Notes: a model not told the origin generated them from the sequence alone. Counted from the stretch's first letter, positions 17,779-27,035 are shown. The stretch: 64,000 nucleotides of DNA from Bacillus_BA songklensis (GCF_042649685.1 NZ_JBHRZT010000073.1:1-64000), one strand, 5' to 3'. Numbers and translations: made by a program.

Positions 17779-18654
17779 ATGAAATCTGCTTTCTCACGCT
17801 TTTTTAATTTAAAGGAAAAAAACGAGGTAGAACCAGAGGTAGAACCAGAGGTAGAAGTATTAGAAGAGAAAGTCATCAAAGAAGAAGTGAAGCAAATACC
17901 CGTTTTGAGTATTATACCGAATCGCTATCAGCCGCGTACTGTATTTAATGAACATAAGATTCAAGAACTGGCTCTTACTATTCGAACTCACGGGATTATT
18001 CAACCAATTGTTGTAAGAGAAATAGAAGATGGTCTGTATGAGTTAATTGCCGGGGAAAGAAGATGGCGTGCGGTTCAAACACTGGAATGGAAGACTATAC
18101 CGGCTATCGTCAAACAACTAGATGATACGGAAACAGCTTCAGTTGCCCTAATTGAAAATCTTCAAAGAGAAGAATTAACCGCAATTGAAGAAGCAATCGC
18201 TTATGCCAAATTAATTGAACTACATAATTTAACCCAAGAAGCACTCGCGCAACGATTAGGTAAAGGGCAATCTACCGTTGCCAATAAGCTCCGTTTGTTG
18301 AAATTACCTGAGCCGATTCAAGAGTCAATTAAACAAAAACAAATTACAGAACGACATGCTCGTGCCCTGATTCCTTTAAAGAGTGAAGAAAAGCAGCTAG
18401 TGATTTTACAGGAGATTCTTGAAAAACAACTTAATGTAAAGCAAACAGAGGAAAGGGTAGCAAGGCTGTTAGAAGAGCAGGTCGTAAAACCTAGACCAAA
18501 GAGAAAGTCACTTAGTAAAGATGCAAGGATTGCCCTTAACACTATCCGTCAATCGTTATCAATGGTAACGGACAGCGGTATTTCAGTGGATTCTTTAGAA
18601 GAAGAATTCGAAGATTACTACCAAATTACAATTAAAGTTCCTAAAAAATCATAG
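17779..18654 (+). CDS. noc: nucleoid occlusion protein Noc
   Basis: ParB-like CTPase that binds Noc sites and the membrane and prevents FtsZ assembly over the nucleoid. 291 residues. The amphipathic N-terminal helix (MKSAFSRFF) is the membrane-targeting segment. An acidic repeat linker (about 15-35, EVEPEVEPEVEV) is encoded by a 12-bp tandem repeat. The CTP-binding fold has GERRWRAV and SVALIENLQREEL; the helix-turn-helix is LTQEALAQRLGKGQSTVANKL, and the C-terminal dimer domain follows. Specificity residues at the HTH differ from the paralogous Spo0J downstream (GKGQST versus GKSRPH). It has its own terminator. Confidence 0.95.
   Translation: MKSAFSRFFNLKEKNEVEPEVEPEVEVLEEKVIKEEVKQIPVLSIIPNRYQPRTVFNEHKIQELALTIRTHGIIQPIVVREIEDGLYELIAGERRWRAVQTLEWKTIPAIVKQLDDTETASVALIENLQREELTAIEEAIAYAKLIELHNLTQEALAQRLGKGQSTVANKLRLLKLPEPIQESIKQKQITERHARALIPLKSEEKQLVILQEILEKQLNVKQTEERVARLLEEQVVKPRPKRKSLSKDARIALNTIRQSLSMVTDSGISVDSLEEEFEDYYQITIKVPKKS
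17824..17856 (+). repeat. 12-bp tandem repeat inside noc
   Basis: GAGGTAGAACCA occurs at 17824-17835 and 17836-17847, with a third partial copy to 17856. It encodes repeated EVEP in the linker between the membrane helix and the CTPase domain. Confidence 0.9.
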
Positions 18655-18667
18655 TATACAGTTTTGT

Positions 18668-18697
18668 CCTCATCTGAAAATATGGTGAGGTTTTTTA
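18668..18697 (+). terminator. noc terminator
   Basis: CCTCATC - AT-rich loop - GGTGAGG followed by TTTTTT (one G-T pair), directly after noc and before soj. Confidence 0.75.
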
Positions 18698-18776
18698 TAA
18701 TAAGACAAAAAATTCTAAAAATTCATGATAAAATAGAGAGAAGTAGATTTCATGTAAAATGAGGGTGGGTGACACC

Positions 18777-19559
18777 GTGGGTAAAATCATCGCTATTGCC
18801 AATCAAAAAGGTGGAGTTGGAAAAACTACCACGGCGGTTAACTTAGGGGCATGTTTAGCTTATCAAGGAAAAAAGGTATTATTAGTGGATGCTGATCCTC
18901 AAGGGAACGCTACAAGCGGTGTAGGGATTTCTAAATCGGATGTGGATTTTTGTATTTATAATGTCATTGTAGAAGATATCGATACAAAAGAGGTGATATA
19001 CCCGACTTCTGTAGAAGGATTAGGAATTATTCCTGCCACCATTCAGTTGGCAGGAGCGGAAATTGAATTGGTATCAACCATGTCTCGAGAAGTGCGTTTA
19101 AAACGAGCATTAGAGATTGTAAAGGATCAATTCGATTATATTGTTATAGATTGTCCTCCATCTCTAGGGTTATTGACTATTAATGCTTTAACGGCTTCGG
19201 ACTCTGTACTTATTCCTGTACAGTGTGAATATTACGCTTTAGAGGGATTAAGCCAGCTGCTTAATACGATTCGTCTTGTTCAAAAACATTTGAATTCCAA
19301 CTTGCGCATTGAAGGTGTATTATTAACTATGTTAGATGCGAGAACCAATTTGGGTCTGCAAGTCATCCAGGAAGTGAAGAAGTATTTTCAAGATCGGGTG
19401 TATCAAACGATTATTCCGAGAAATGTTCGTTTGAGTGAAGCACCTAGCCATGGAGAACCTGTTATTTTATATGATCCAAAATCTCGTGGAGCTGAAGTTT
19501 ATACGGAGCTTGCAAAGGAAGTGATGTATAGTGGCGAAAGGATTAGGGAAGGGAATTAA
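18777..19559 (+). CDS. parA: chromosome partitioning ATPase ParA/Soj
   Basis: Deviant Walker-A ATPase of the ParABS system. It regulates DnaA at the origin and with ParB drives origin separation. About 260 residues: KGGVGKTT P-loop near the start, DADPQGNATSG (Walker A'), and DYIVIDCPPSLGLL (Walker B). I start at GTG 18777 (GKIIAIANQKGG), behind GGGTGGGTGA, since this matches Soj length; an in-frame ATG six codons earlier lacks an SD. Its 3' end overlaps the parB start by 29 bp. Confidence 0.96.
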   Translation: MGKIIAIANQKGGVGKTTTAVNLGACLAYQGKKVLLVDADPQGNATSGVGISKSDVDFCIYNVIVEDIDTKEVIYPTSVEGLGIIPATIQLAGAEIELVSTMSREVRLKRALEIVKDQFDYIVIDCPPSLGLLTINALTASDSVLIPVQCEYYALEGLSQLLNTIRLVQKHLNSNLRIEGVLLTMLDARTNLGLQVIQEVKKYFQDRVYQTIIPRNVRLSEAPSHGEPVILYDPKSRGAEVYTELAKEVMYSGERIREGN

Positions 19560-20388
19560 TGCTTTATTTGCAGGATTAGAATTACAAACAGAAGAACCTG
19601 TTCGAGAGATAGATATTCGAGAGTTAAGACCTAATCCATATCAACCTCGTAAAATTTTCAACCAAGAAGCAATCGAAGAATTAAAACAATCCATTCTCCA
19701 ACATGGTATTTTACAGCCAATCGTTGTAAGAAAAAGTATTAAAGGCTATGAAATTGTAGTAGGAGAAAGAAGATTTCGCGCAGCAAAAGAAGCGAAATTA
19801 AAAACCGTTCCAATTATCGTCAGGGATCTATCAGAGAAGCAAATGATGGAGCTTGCTTTATTGGAGAATTTACAAAGAGAAGACTTAACACCTATTGAGG
19901 AAGCTCTTGCTTATCAAATGCTGATTAAACAGTTAAATATTACACAAGAGCAGCTTGCTGCCCGTCTGGGAAAAAGTCGGCCTCATATTGCCAATCATTT
20001 GCGCTTGTTGAATCTTCCTGAATCCATTCAACAATTAATCTCCAAGAGTCAATTATCTATGGGGCATGGACGTGCTCTACTCAGCCTAAAGGACAAAGAG
20101 GGTCTCACATCAGTGGCCCAAAAAGCATTAAAAGAAGGATGGAATGTTCGTCAACTAGAGCAGCATATTGCCCAGTTGAATCATCATGTTCCACGTGAAA
20201 CAAAGAACAAGCAAGAAAAAGATATATTCATTAAGGAAACGGAATCTGTTTTACGTGAAAGTTTTGGAACATCCGTGACGATTAAACAAAGCAAAACAAA
20301 AGGGAAAATTGAAATTGAATTTTTCTCTAAAGAAGATTTAGAACGATTGTTGGATTTATTTCAAGCAATCCCTTCCAAACATGAATAA
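19531..20388 (+). CDS. parB: chromosome partitioning protein ParB/Spo0J
   Basis: CTP-dependent DNA-sliding clamp that loads at parS, spreads and recruits SMC. In Bacillus it also antagonises Soj in sporulation. 285 residues: N-terminal AKGLGKGINALFAGLE (ParA-interacting), CTP motif GERRFRAA, ENLQREDLTP, HTH LTQEQLAARLGKSRPH-type and a C-terminal dimerisation domain. Start GTG behind GGAAGTGAT, inside soj. The coding sequence itself contains a perfect parS (20187-20202), as in B. subtilis. Confidence 0.97.
   Translation: MAKGLGKGINALFAGLELQTEEPVREIDIRELRPNPYQPRKIFNQEAIEELKQSILQHGILQPIVVRKSIKGYEIVVGERRFRAAKEAKLKTVPIIVRDLSEKQMMELALLENLQREDLTPIEEALAYQMLIKQLNITQEQLAARLGKSRPHIANHLRLLNLPESIQQLISKSQLSMGHGRALLSLKDKEGLTSVAQKALKEGWNVRQLEQHIAQLNHHVPRETKNKQEKDIFIKETESVLRESFGTSVTIKQSKTKGKIEIEFFSKEDLERLLDLFQAIPSKHE
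20187..20202. promoter_or_regulatory. parS site (exact consensus) inside parB
   Basis: TGTTCCACGTGAAACA matches the B. subtilis spo0J parS exactly and lies at the same position within the gene. It is a ParB-CTP loading site and SMC entry point. Confidence 0.95.
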
Positions 20389-20393
20389 TCTCT

Positions 20394-20427
20394 AAAATCT
20401 CTTTACAATTTAGTGAAGAGATTTTTT
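20394..20427. terminator. bidirectional terminator between parB and yyaC
   Basis: AAATCTCTT - loop - AAGAGATTTTTTT: an A-flanked and T-flanked hairpin serving the converging parB (plus) and yyaC (minus) transcripts. Confidence 0.85.
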
Positions 20428-21047
20428 TATGCTTTGTACTTTCCTAAACGATAAAACAAAGGAGGGGTCTTCTCCTCTTTTGGGAAAAGTTGTCCGGCTT
20501 GTATGATACTTTCAGCAATTAAGTCGGCCATCTTCATGACTAAATAAAGACGAGTATTTTGAAGAACAAAAAACTCCATAAACCCGCTTACATTGACAAT
20601 TCCCGTCATATGAATGTCTCCTACAGGGGGCAAATCTTTATTCACACCAGCTCCAGGCTTAACCGGCCCCATTCCGATGGAAACTGTTCCAATGTTTTTC
20701 ATTTTCCCTAAACAGGCATCAATACCAATCACAAAAGGGTTTTGATGAAAACGGTAAATCTGCTTTAAAGTATCTTTTAAATTCACTGCATGAATAGGTT
20801 CTTCTAATGTCCCATATACATGAAAAGGGGAAATGTTTCGTTCTGAAAGTTTTGTACCTACTAAGGGTCCCAGAGAATCACCGGTTGAACGGTCTGTACC
20901 GATGCAAACGATGACGATTGGTCTATGAACAGAAGATGGTAGTAATGATATCAAGTGTCGGCTTAATAGCTGGGAAGCTTGTTCGCTATCAAGGGATACC
21001 CTTATGTTTTGTTTTTGGTTGTCTAAAAGAGAAGATTTTAGATTCAT
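20427..21047 (-). CDS. yyaC: spore protease-like protein YyaC
   Basis: DUF1256-family protein related to the germination protease Gpr fold. In B. subtilis YyaC is a sporulation-expressed gene at this locus. About 206 residues: glycine/aspartate-rich blocks CIGTDRSTGDSLGPLVG, GIDACLGKM and PPVGDIHMTGIVNVSGFMEF. No signal peptide. I start at the ATG with complement 21045-21047 behind AAAGAGGTGAA. The open frame extends about 100 codons further, but that part reads through non-conserved sequence and overlaps the divergent neighbour. The only minus-strand gene in this stretch. Confidence 0.92.
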   Translation of the reverse strand: MNLKSSLLDNQKQNIRVSLDSEQASQLLSRHLISLLPSSVHRPIVIVCIGTDRSTGDSLGPLVGTKLSERNISPFHVYGTLEEPIHAVNLKDTLKQIYRFHQNPFVIGIDACLGKMKNIGTVSIGMGPVKPGAGVNKDLPPVGDIHMTGIVNVSGFMEFFVLQNTRLYLVMKMADLIAESIIQAGQLFPKEEKTPPLFYRLGKYKA

Positions 21048-21216
21048 AGAGTTCACCTCTTTTACATAGTAGTAACAGTATACGAAGAAGAGACATTTTC
21101 TATACACACTTATTGGAAAAACTTTACCCCAACTAAATCTTTCGGGTAATGCCTTTGTTTTTTCTAAGCAATTAAGAAAGGTTTTTCTATTAGTTAAAAA
21201 AATTGGAGGGGCTAAG

Positions 21217-22233
21217 ATGTGGCGGTCGGGTTTAAAGTGGATGTTTTTAATCATGGGGACGATGATTGGAGCCGGATATGCTTCAGGGAGAGAGTTATGG
21301 CAATTTTTTGGGGAAGAGAGCGGACTAGCCATTTTATTATTTACTATCATCTTTTCCGTAGCTTGCTATGTCATTATGATGATCAGCTATGAGCAAAAAA
21401 CACAACATTTTCAGCCTGTCTTACGGGTCCTTATAGGGGAAAAATGGTCTTTTCTTTACGATATCCTCATTCTTTTCTATTTGTTTACTACCACAGTCGT
21501 GATGATTGCAGGGGGAGGAGCTACGTTGCAAACTTTTCATATTCCTTATAGTTTCGGGATCACTGTTTTTTCAGCTTTAGTAGCATTAATCTTTGTAAAA
21601 GGAATAAAAGGAATGATACAAGTAAATTCCATTGTGATTCCCTTTTTAATTATGGGACTTATTTCGATTTTAATCATTTTCATGTTTCAAAATGGAAAGC
21701 CCTGGGCTTTGCAATGGACTTCGCAGGCAAACTGGCCGGCAGCTTTTACTTTCACAGCTTTGAACATTCTGCCGCTTGTAGCAGTAATTGCTGCAATTGG
21801 AAGAGAAATTAAAAGCAAAAGAGAAATCAAAATTGCCAGCATTGGAAGTGGAGTCTTGCTTGGACTAATTTCGTTTATTTATAACGAATCATTGATGCAA
21901 GTAGCCCGTGAGCTGCCTTTATATGAAATTCCTCTTTTTGCCATCTTGAAATATTTTCCTTACACAATGTTGATTATGATGACTTGTTTATTGCTAATTG
22001 CGATTTACACTACAGCTATTTCGGGAGTGTTGGGGATTGTTACAAGAATCAATTATCTGCAGTATCGACTCCCTCTCTGGCTGATGGCTTGCCTCCTTCT
22101 ACTGCTGATGATTCCATTCACATATATTGGTTTTTCCAAGCTGATTGCCATATTATATCCTATTTATGGATTATTAAATCTATATTTGCTGACAGCCATC
22201 CTTCTTTATCCTTTTGTGAATCGCTACAAATGA
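21217..22233 (+). CDS. YkvI-family multi-pass membrane protein
   Basis: A 338-residue integral membrane protein with about ten hydrophobic segments. The first segment has MIGAGYASGRELWQFFG, the motif typical of YkvI-type proteins, which look like sodium/solute symporters of the LeuT-like group. The substrate is unknown. Charged loops are short (KSKREIKIAS). ATG start preceded by TTGGAGGGG. It is divergent from yyaC and followed by an MscS channel 66 bp downstream. In B. subtilis another gene (yyaD) occupies this slot, so the position is variable between species. Confidence 0.8.
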   Translation: MWRSGLKWMFLIMGTMIGAGYASGRELWQFFGEESGLAILLFTIIFSVACYVIMMISYEQKTQHFQPVLRVLIGEKWSFLYDILILFYLFTTTVVMIAGGGATLQTFHIPYSFGITVFSALVALIFVKGIKGMIQVNSIVIPFLIMGLISILIIFMFQNGKPWALQWTSQANWPAAFTFTALNILPLVAVIAAIGREIKSKREIKIASIGSGVLLGLISFIYNESLMQVARELPLYEIPLFAILKYFPYTMLIMMTCLLLIAIYTTAISGVLGIVTRINYLQYRLPLWLMACLLLLLMIPFTYIGFSKLIAILYPIYGLLNLYLLTAILLYPFVNRYK

Positions 22234-22299
22234 CAATCAAAACTTGTTAAAATGAAAAAGCAAGTTTGATTATGGGTGAAAAAAGGATGGTAAAGAATA

Positions 22300-23199
22300 G
22301 TGTGGTCATTATCGAAAGTATGGGACTCAATGGTGAATTATCTATCAAATGAGCAATTTTGGACACAAGTGGGCGAAAGCATTGTGAAAATCATTTTGAT
22401 CTTAGTGTTGGCGACTTTTTTTATCAAGCTTGGAAAAGTTGCACTTCATAAGGTTTTTGAAGTAAGGAAAAAAAGTCCGATTCGGATTTCAGAACGTCGG
22501 GAAGCAACGCTCATGAAATTACTGCAAAATGTTTTAACATATGTAGTTTATTTCGTAGCATTTATGATGATTCTTGAGGCGATGACGATAGATGTTAAGG
22601 CCTTGCTTGCAGGGGCGGGAATTGTGGGACTTGCTGTTGGATTTGGAGCCCAAAATCTAGTGCGCGACATTATTACAGGGTTCTTTATTATTTTTGAGGA
22701 CCAGTTTTCAGTCGGTGACTATGTACGGGTTGGCGCTTTTGAGGGAACAGTTGAAGAAATCGGTCTTCGCACCACCAAGATAAAAAGTTGGACAGGTGAA
22801 TTGAATATCCTGCCAAACGGGAGTATTGTAGAGGTGACGAACTTTTCCATTCATAATAGTATAGCTTTCGTTGATGTAAGCATCGCTTATGAAGAGGATA
22901 TTACAAAAGCAGAACAAATCATTGATGAATTACTGCAGGAATTACCAGATAGATATGAAGACATGGTGAAACCTCCGGAATTATTAGGAGTGCAAAATGT
23001 AGTAGGGACCGAAGTCGTCATGCGCATTGTCAGTGAAGTGAAACCGATGAAACAGTGGAATATTGCGAGGATGATTCGAAAAGAAGTAAAGGCAAGGCTG
23101 GATCAACATGGAATTGAAATTCCTTTCCCTCGTATGGTGATGTATAACGGCACAAGGGAAAAATCCTCGAAAAAGGAGAATATACAACGTTCCGAGTGA
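22300..23199 (+). CDS. small-conductance mechanosensitive channel, MscS family
   Basis: Osmotic safety valve of the inner membrane. 299 residues with three predicted N-terminal membrane helices. The pore-lining TM3/beta domain signature is GAGIVGLAVGFGAQNLVRDIITG (residues about 105-127), continuing FFIIFEDQFSVGDYVRVG. Then come the beta domain (TTKIKSWTGELNILPNGSI) and a C-terminal alpha/beta domain ending IEIPFPR. Start GTG behind AAAAAGGATGG. B. subtilis has a relative (YkuT), but I do not assign orthology. Confidence 0.93.
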   Translation: MWSLSKVWDSMVNYLSNEQFWTQVGESIVKIILILVLATFFIKLGKVALHKVFEVRKKSPIRISERREATLMKLLQNVLTYVVYFVAFMMILEAMTIDVKALLAGAGIVGLAVGFGAQNLVRDIITGFFIIFEDQFSVGDYVRVGAFEGTVEEIGLRTTKIKSWTGELNILPNGSIVEVTNFSIHNSIAFVDVSIAYEEDITKAEQIIDELLQELPDRYEDMVKPPELLGVQNVVGTEVVMRIVSEVKPMKQWNIARMIRKEVKARLDQHGIEIPFPRMVMYNGTREKSSKKENIQRSE

Positions 23200-23313
23200 G
23201 GAATAAAATGAAACTTCACTTGATAGGAATCATCCCCTAACGAGTGTTAGTTGAGTTAATGGGGCTCTTACGGGCAGTTTTATCCTCAATTAGCTTTGCT
23301 TGAAGCAAAAGGC

Positions 23314-23340
23314 TTATTGCTCATTAGAGCGGGATAAATA
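23314..23340 (+). repeat. dispersed intergenic repeat, copy 1
   Basis: TTATTGCTCATTAGAGCGGG followed by ATAAATA. The consensus with copies at 55735-55760 and 63501-63527 is TTACTGCCCGTTAGAGCGGG plus ATAAA. A related inverted piece (GGGCAGTTTTATCC) lies at 23272-23285. Confidence 0.65.
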
Positions 23341-23359
23341 ACAGGAAAGGAGTTAAATT

Positions 23360-23557
23360 ATGGCGAATAAAGAATTTGGACTATTTGATGTGGTAGAAAT
23401 GAAAAAACCGCATCCGTGTGGAGTAAATCGCTGGAAAATCATTCGGATGGGCATGGATGTACGAATTAAATGTGAAGGTTGTACACATAGCGTCATGTTG
23501 CCAAGGAGAGAGTTTGAGCGAAAAATGAAAAAGGTGTTAGTGAAGCATGAGGAATAA
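23360..23557 (+). CDS. yyzM: DUF951 family protein YyzM
   Basis: A 65-residue basic protein of the DUF951 family, found beside ychF/yyaE in Bacillus. Conserved features are DVVEMKKPHPCG and RIKCEGC, leaving three cysteines that could bind zinc or nucleic acid, then a positively charged C-terminal segment. The function is not known. ATG start with AGGAAAGGAG upstream. A terminator overlaps its stop codon. Confidence 0.9.
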   Translation: MANKEFGLFDVVEMKKPHPCGVNRWKIIRMGMDVRIKCEGCTHSVMLPRREFERKMKKVLVKHEE

Positions 23558-23571
23558 ACTCATGCTTTTTT
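23543..23571 (+). terminator. yyzM terminator
   Basis: AAGCATGAG - loop - CTCATGCTTTTTTTC. The stem begins inside the last codons of yyzM. Confidence 0.88.
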
Positions 23572-23635
23572 TCTTATCATGTTTTATACTAAAAAACAAA
23601 ATAAAGAAAGTTAAGAAAAATAGAGGTGGAGAAGA

Positions 23636-25648
23636 TTGGCTGAGCAGTTTACATCAGCTTGCCCTTTAAATTGTTGGGATAGCTGCGGTTTTTATGTAAC
23701 AGTTGAAGATGGAAAAGTGAAGAAAGTAGAGGGGGATTCTAATCACCCTATTACACAAGGGAAAATATGCAGCAGGGGCCGAATGTTAGAAACGAAGACA
23801 AATTCGAAGGAACGCCTTCTTTATCCTTTAAAGAGAATAAATGGGAAATTTATTGAAATCTCATGGAATCAGGCATTAGATGAAATTTCTCAAAAATTAA
23901 AAGAGATTAAGGACCAATATGGAACGACAGCTGTGTTGCATAGTCATGATTATGCAAATAATGGATTGCTGAAAAACTTAGATAAGCGTTTTTTTAACTG
24001 TTACGGGGGTGTAACAGAACTGGTAGGAAGCATCTGTTGGGGAGCTGGAATTGAAGCTCAAACATGGGATTTTGGACAATCATACAGCCACACTCCTGAG
24101 GATATTTACTATAGCAAACACATTGTGATTTGGGGGAGAAACGTAGCCCGAACAAACATGCACTTATTCCAGCATTTGCAGGAAGCTAAAAAAAGAGGGG
24201 CCACCATTACAGTAATTGATCCTATTTTTAATGCAACAGCTAAAATTGCTCATCAATATATATCGGTTAAACCTGGTATGGATGGACTATTTGCGTTAGG
24301 GATTGCAAAGGAGATCGTGGCACTTGGATTAGAAGATAAAAAATTTATTCAGCTTTATACGCATGGATATGAAGATTTTCTTCAACTGCTCAACCAAACG
24401 AGCTGGGAAGAAATTATAGAGATCACGGAAGTAAAAAGAGAAACGTTTACGAAGCTGGCTCATATTTATACAAGTGGTCCAACGACCACATATCTTGGAT
24501 TAGGAATGCAGCGTTATGAAAACGGAGGGAATACGATTCGCTTAATTGACGCGTTGATTGCCATTAGCGGGAACGTAGGCGTTCAGGGCGGGGGAGCGAA
24601 TTTTGGTAATGTCCAGGTGGGTCAAAGTTTTGATATTTCGGCCTTAGCTTTACCTGAACAGAAAACAGCTCATCGCACATTCTCTATGATGAAACAAGCA
24701 GAGGGGATTTTAACAGCTAAAGATCCAGAAATTAAAATGATCATGGTCACCTGTGGAAATCCGCTTAGCCAGGTTCCTGACACCAACATGGTCCGTAAAG
24801 CTTTTCAATCAACGGAAACGGTGGTAGTAATCGATCACTTTATGACAGATACGGCGCAAGAGGCCGATTATGTCCTTCCTACTACGACTGTCTTTGAGGA
24901 AACAGATATTTATTATTCTTCTATGTACCATGCTTATATGAACTATGGTCAAGCTATTGTGTCTCCTCCTGGAGAAGCTAAATCCGATCTTTGGATTTGG
25001 ACGGAGCTGGCAAAGCGTTTAGGATTTGGTCATTATTTTGATCATTCTGTAGATGAATTCTTAAAAATGGGCTTAGGAAAGCTAGAGGCAAAAGGATATA
25101 CACTAGAGCGTTTAAAAGAGCAAAAACATCTTTTATTACCCGTTCAAGAGGTCCCCTGGAAAGAGAAACGTTTTAAGACTCCAACTGGTAAATATGAATT
25201 TACTTCTTTGGCAGCTGAGAAAAAAGGATTGGATGGGAAACTAAAAAAATTATTTCCCAAGGAATCATATGCAAACAATCCCGCCTTAGCAAAAAAATAC
25301 CCATACAATCTGCTCTCCATTCATCCGATGAGATCCAACCACTCTCAACACTATCCGTTAATCGATAACCTGCAATCGATTAAGATAGAAGTATCGGAGG
25401 ATATAGCAAGAGAAAAAGGGTTGAAGGAGAATGAACAAGTACGTGTTTTTAATGAACGCGGGGAAATTGAGGGAATTCTAAAAATCCTAAAAAAGGCACA
25501 TGGAAAAACCATTAATATTGATGAAGGACAATGGAGGAAATTCGGGGGAAGCGTCAATATGCTGACATCGAATGAGGAATCCGATAATAAGCTTGGCAGT
25601 ATTTTATATGATTGTTTGGTGGATATTGAAAAAGTATTTAAGGAATGA
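23636..25648 (+). CDS. yyaE: molybdopterin-dependent oxidoreductase YyaE
   Basis: DMSO-reductase/formate-dehydrogenase-like catalytic subunit of 670 residues. The N-terminal [4Fe-4S] site is formed by CPLNCWDSCGF (Cys 9, 13, 17) and KICSRGRM. The bis-MGD domains follow (IVIWGRNVARTN, GLGMQRYENGG, TCGNPLSQVPD). The C-terminal cap domain contains YNLLSIHPMRSNHSQ. No Tat signal is seen, so it is probably cytoplasmic. The substrate is unknown. TTG start 5 nt after AGAGGTGGAGA. No membrane or Fe-S partner subunit is adjacent. Confidence 0.92.
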   Translation: MAEQFTSACPLNCWDSCGFYVTVEDGKVKKVEGDSNHPITQGKICSRGRMLETKTNSKERLLYPLKRINGKFIEISWNQALDEISQKLKEIKDQYGTTAVLHSHDYANNGLLKNLDKRFFNCYGGVTELVGSICWGAGIEAQTWDFGQSYSHTPEDIYYSKHIVIWGRNVARTNMHLFQHLQEAKKRGATITVIDPIFNATAKIAHQYISVKPGMDGLFALGIAKEIVALGLEDKKFIQLYTHGYEDFLQLLNQTSWEEIIEITEVKRETFTKLAHIYTSGPTTTYLGLGMQRYENGGNTIRLIDALIAISGNVGVQGGGANFGNVQVGQSFDISALALPEQKTAHRTFSMMKQAEGILTAKDPEIKMIMVTCGNPLSQVPDTNMVRKAFQSTETVVVIDHFMTDTAQEADYVLPTTTVFEETDIYYSSMYHAYMNYGQAIVSPPGEAKSDLWIWTELAKRLGFGHYFDHSVDEFLKMGLGKLEAKGYTLERLKEQKHLLLPVQEVPWKEKRFKTPTGKYEFTSLAAEKKGLDGKLKKLFPKESYANNPALAKKYPYNLLSIHPMRSNHSQHYPLIDNLQSIKIEVSEDIAREKGLKENEQVRVFNERGEIEGILKILKKAHGKTINIDEGQWRKFGGSVNMLTSNEESDNKLGSILYDCLVDIEKVFKE

Positions 25649-25671
25649 ATTTTCTGTAACGGGATTGTAGC

Positions 25672-25700
25672 TTGTTTTTTTAAGCATGACTCACTATAAT
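25672..25700 (+). promoter_or_regulatory. ychF promoter (sigma A)
   Basis: TTGTTT (25672-25677), 17-bp spacer, perfect TATAAT (25695-25700), 50 bp upstream of the ychF start. Confidence 0.65.
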
Positions 25701-25749
25701 TGTGAAAGACTATTTTGTTTTCGGTTGAAAAAAGAGGAGTGGAATAAAG

Positions 25750-26850
25750 ATGGCGTTAACAGCAGGTATCGTTGGTCTTCCAAATGTAGGGAAATCAACG
25801 TTGTTTAATGCAATTACACAAGCAGGAGCAGAATCGGCAAACTATCCATTCTGTACCATTGACCCAAATGTAGGGATTGTTGAGGTACCAGATCATCGTT
25901 TACAAAAACTAACGGAGTTGGTTAAACCTAAAAAGACGGTGCCAACAACTTTTGAATTTACGGATATCGCGGGTATTGTAAAAGGAGCAAGCAAAGGTGA
26001 AGGGTTGGGAAATAAATTCTTGTCTCACATTCGCCAGGTAGATGCCATCTGTCATGTGGTTCGTTGCTTTGCCGATGAAAATATTACCCATGTAGCTGGG
26101 AAGGTAGATCCGATTTCGGATATTGAAACAATCAATTTAGAGCTTATTTTAGCCGATATGGAAAGCGTTGATAAACGATTAGATCGCGTGGCGAAATTGG
26201 CGAAGCAAAAAGACAAAGATGCCATGTATGAACATGAAGTATTAGTGAAGTTAAAAGAAGCATTTGAACAAGAAAAACCGGCTCGTGCCGTTGAATTTAC
26301 AGAAGAACAAATGAAAATTGTAAAAGGTCTTCATTTGTTAACAATCAAACCGGTTCTTTATGTGGCAAACGTAGGGGAAGATGAAGTGGCAGATCCTTCT
26401 GAAAACCCTTATGTTCAACAGGTAAGAGAATTTGCTGCTGGAGAAAATGCGGAAGTGATTGTAGTTTGTGCAAAAATTGAATCAGAAATTGCAGAGCTTG
26501 AAGGAGAAGAAAAAGAAATGTTTCTTCAAGAACTAGGAATTGAAGAGTCCGGATTAGATCAATTAATTCGCGCAGCCTACAGCTTACTAGGATTAGCTAC
26601 GTACTTTACAGCTGGTGAGCAAGAAGTGCGCGCCTGGACATTCCGTAAAGGGATGAAGGCACCACAATGTGCAGGTATTATCCATACTGACTTCGAACGT
26701 GGATTCATTCGTGCGGAAACTGTAGCCTATGAGGACCTATTGGCAGCCGGCACAATGACAGCAGCGAGAGAAGCAGGAAAAGTACGTCTTGAAGGTAAAG
26801 ATTACATCGTTCAAGATGGAGATGTTATGCATTTTAGATTCAACGTTTAA
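25750..26850 (+). CDS. ychF: redox-regulated ATPase YchF
   Basis: Obg-like P-loop protein that prefers ATP to GTP and binds ribosomes. 366 residues: G1 GLPNVGKST at residues 7-15, DIAGIVKGASKGEGLG switch region, a coiled-coil insertion (about 125-200), and a TGS domain at the C-terminus (TFRKGMKAPQCAGIIHTDFERGFIRAE). ATG start with AAAGAGGAGTGG. Monocistronic, with a promoter in front and a long-loop terminator behind. Confidence 0.97.
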   Translation: MALTAGIVGLPNVGKSTLFNAITQAGAESANYPFCTIDPNVGIVEVPDHRLQKLTELVKPKKTVPTTFEFTDIAGIVKGASKGEGLGNKFLSHIRQVDAICHVVRCFADENITHVAGKVDPISDIETINLELILADMESVDKRLDRVAKLAKQKDKDAMYEHEVLVKLKEAFEQEKPARAVEFTEEQMKIVKGLHLLTIKPVLYVANVGEDEVADPSENPYVQQVREFAAGENAEVIVVCAKIESEIAELEGEEKEMFLQELGIEESGLDQLIRAAYSLLGLATYFTAGEQEVRAWTFRKGMKAPQCAGIIHTDFERGFIRAETVAYEDLLAAGTMTAAREAGKVRLEGKDYIVQDGDVMHFRFNV

Positions 26851-26885
26851 TTTGATGGAAAGGGTCCGCTTCCCGTCAAATTAAC

Positions 26886-26951
26886 GAAAGCATCGTTTAT
26901 GCTTATTTGGCGAAAAAACAGTGAATGAGTGAAACGATGCTTTCTTTTTTA
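26886..26951 (+). terminator. ychF terminator
   Basis: GAAAGCATCGTTT - 33-nt AT-rich loop - AAACGATGCTTTC followed by TTTTTT. A perfect 13-bp stem. Confidence 0.82.
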
Positions 26952-26983
26952 TGAATAAAAAGTATATAAGTCAACAGTTGATA

Positions 26984-27012
26984 TTGATTACGATAAATAT
27001 TTGTGCTATAAT
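26984..27012 (+). promoter_or_regulatory. rpsF-ssb-rpsR promoter (extended -10)
   Basis: TTGATT (26984-26989), 17-bp spacer, TGC-TATAAT (-10 at 27007-27012, TG motif just upstream). Confidence 0.85.
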
Positions 27013-27035
27013 CTACTATCGTGAGTAATAATTAT

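Noticed and set aside
20248..20263. Second parS-like sequence in parB (TGTTTTACGTGAAAGT)
   Set aside because: Three mismatches including an outer arm; normal coding sequence explains it.
20427..21350. 307-residue version of YyaC
   Set aside because: The extra 100 residues overlap the divergent gene and lack conservation; AAAGAGGTGAA marks the start at 21047.
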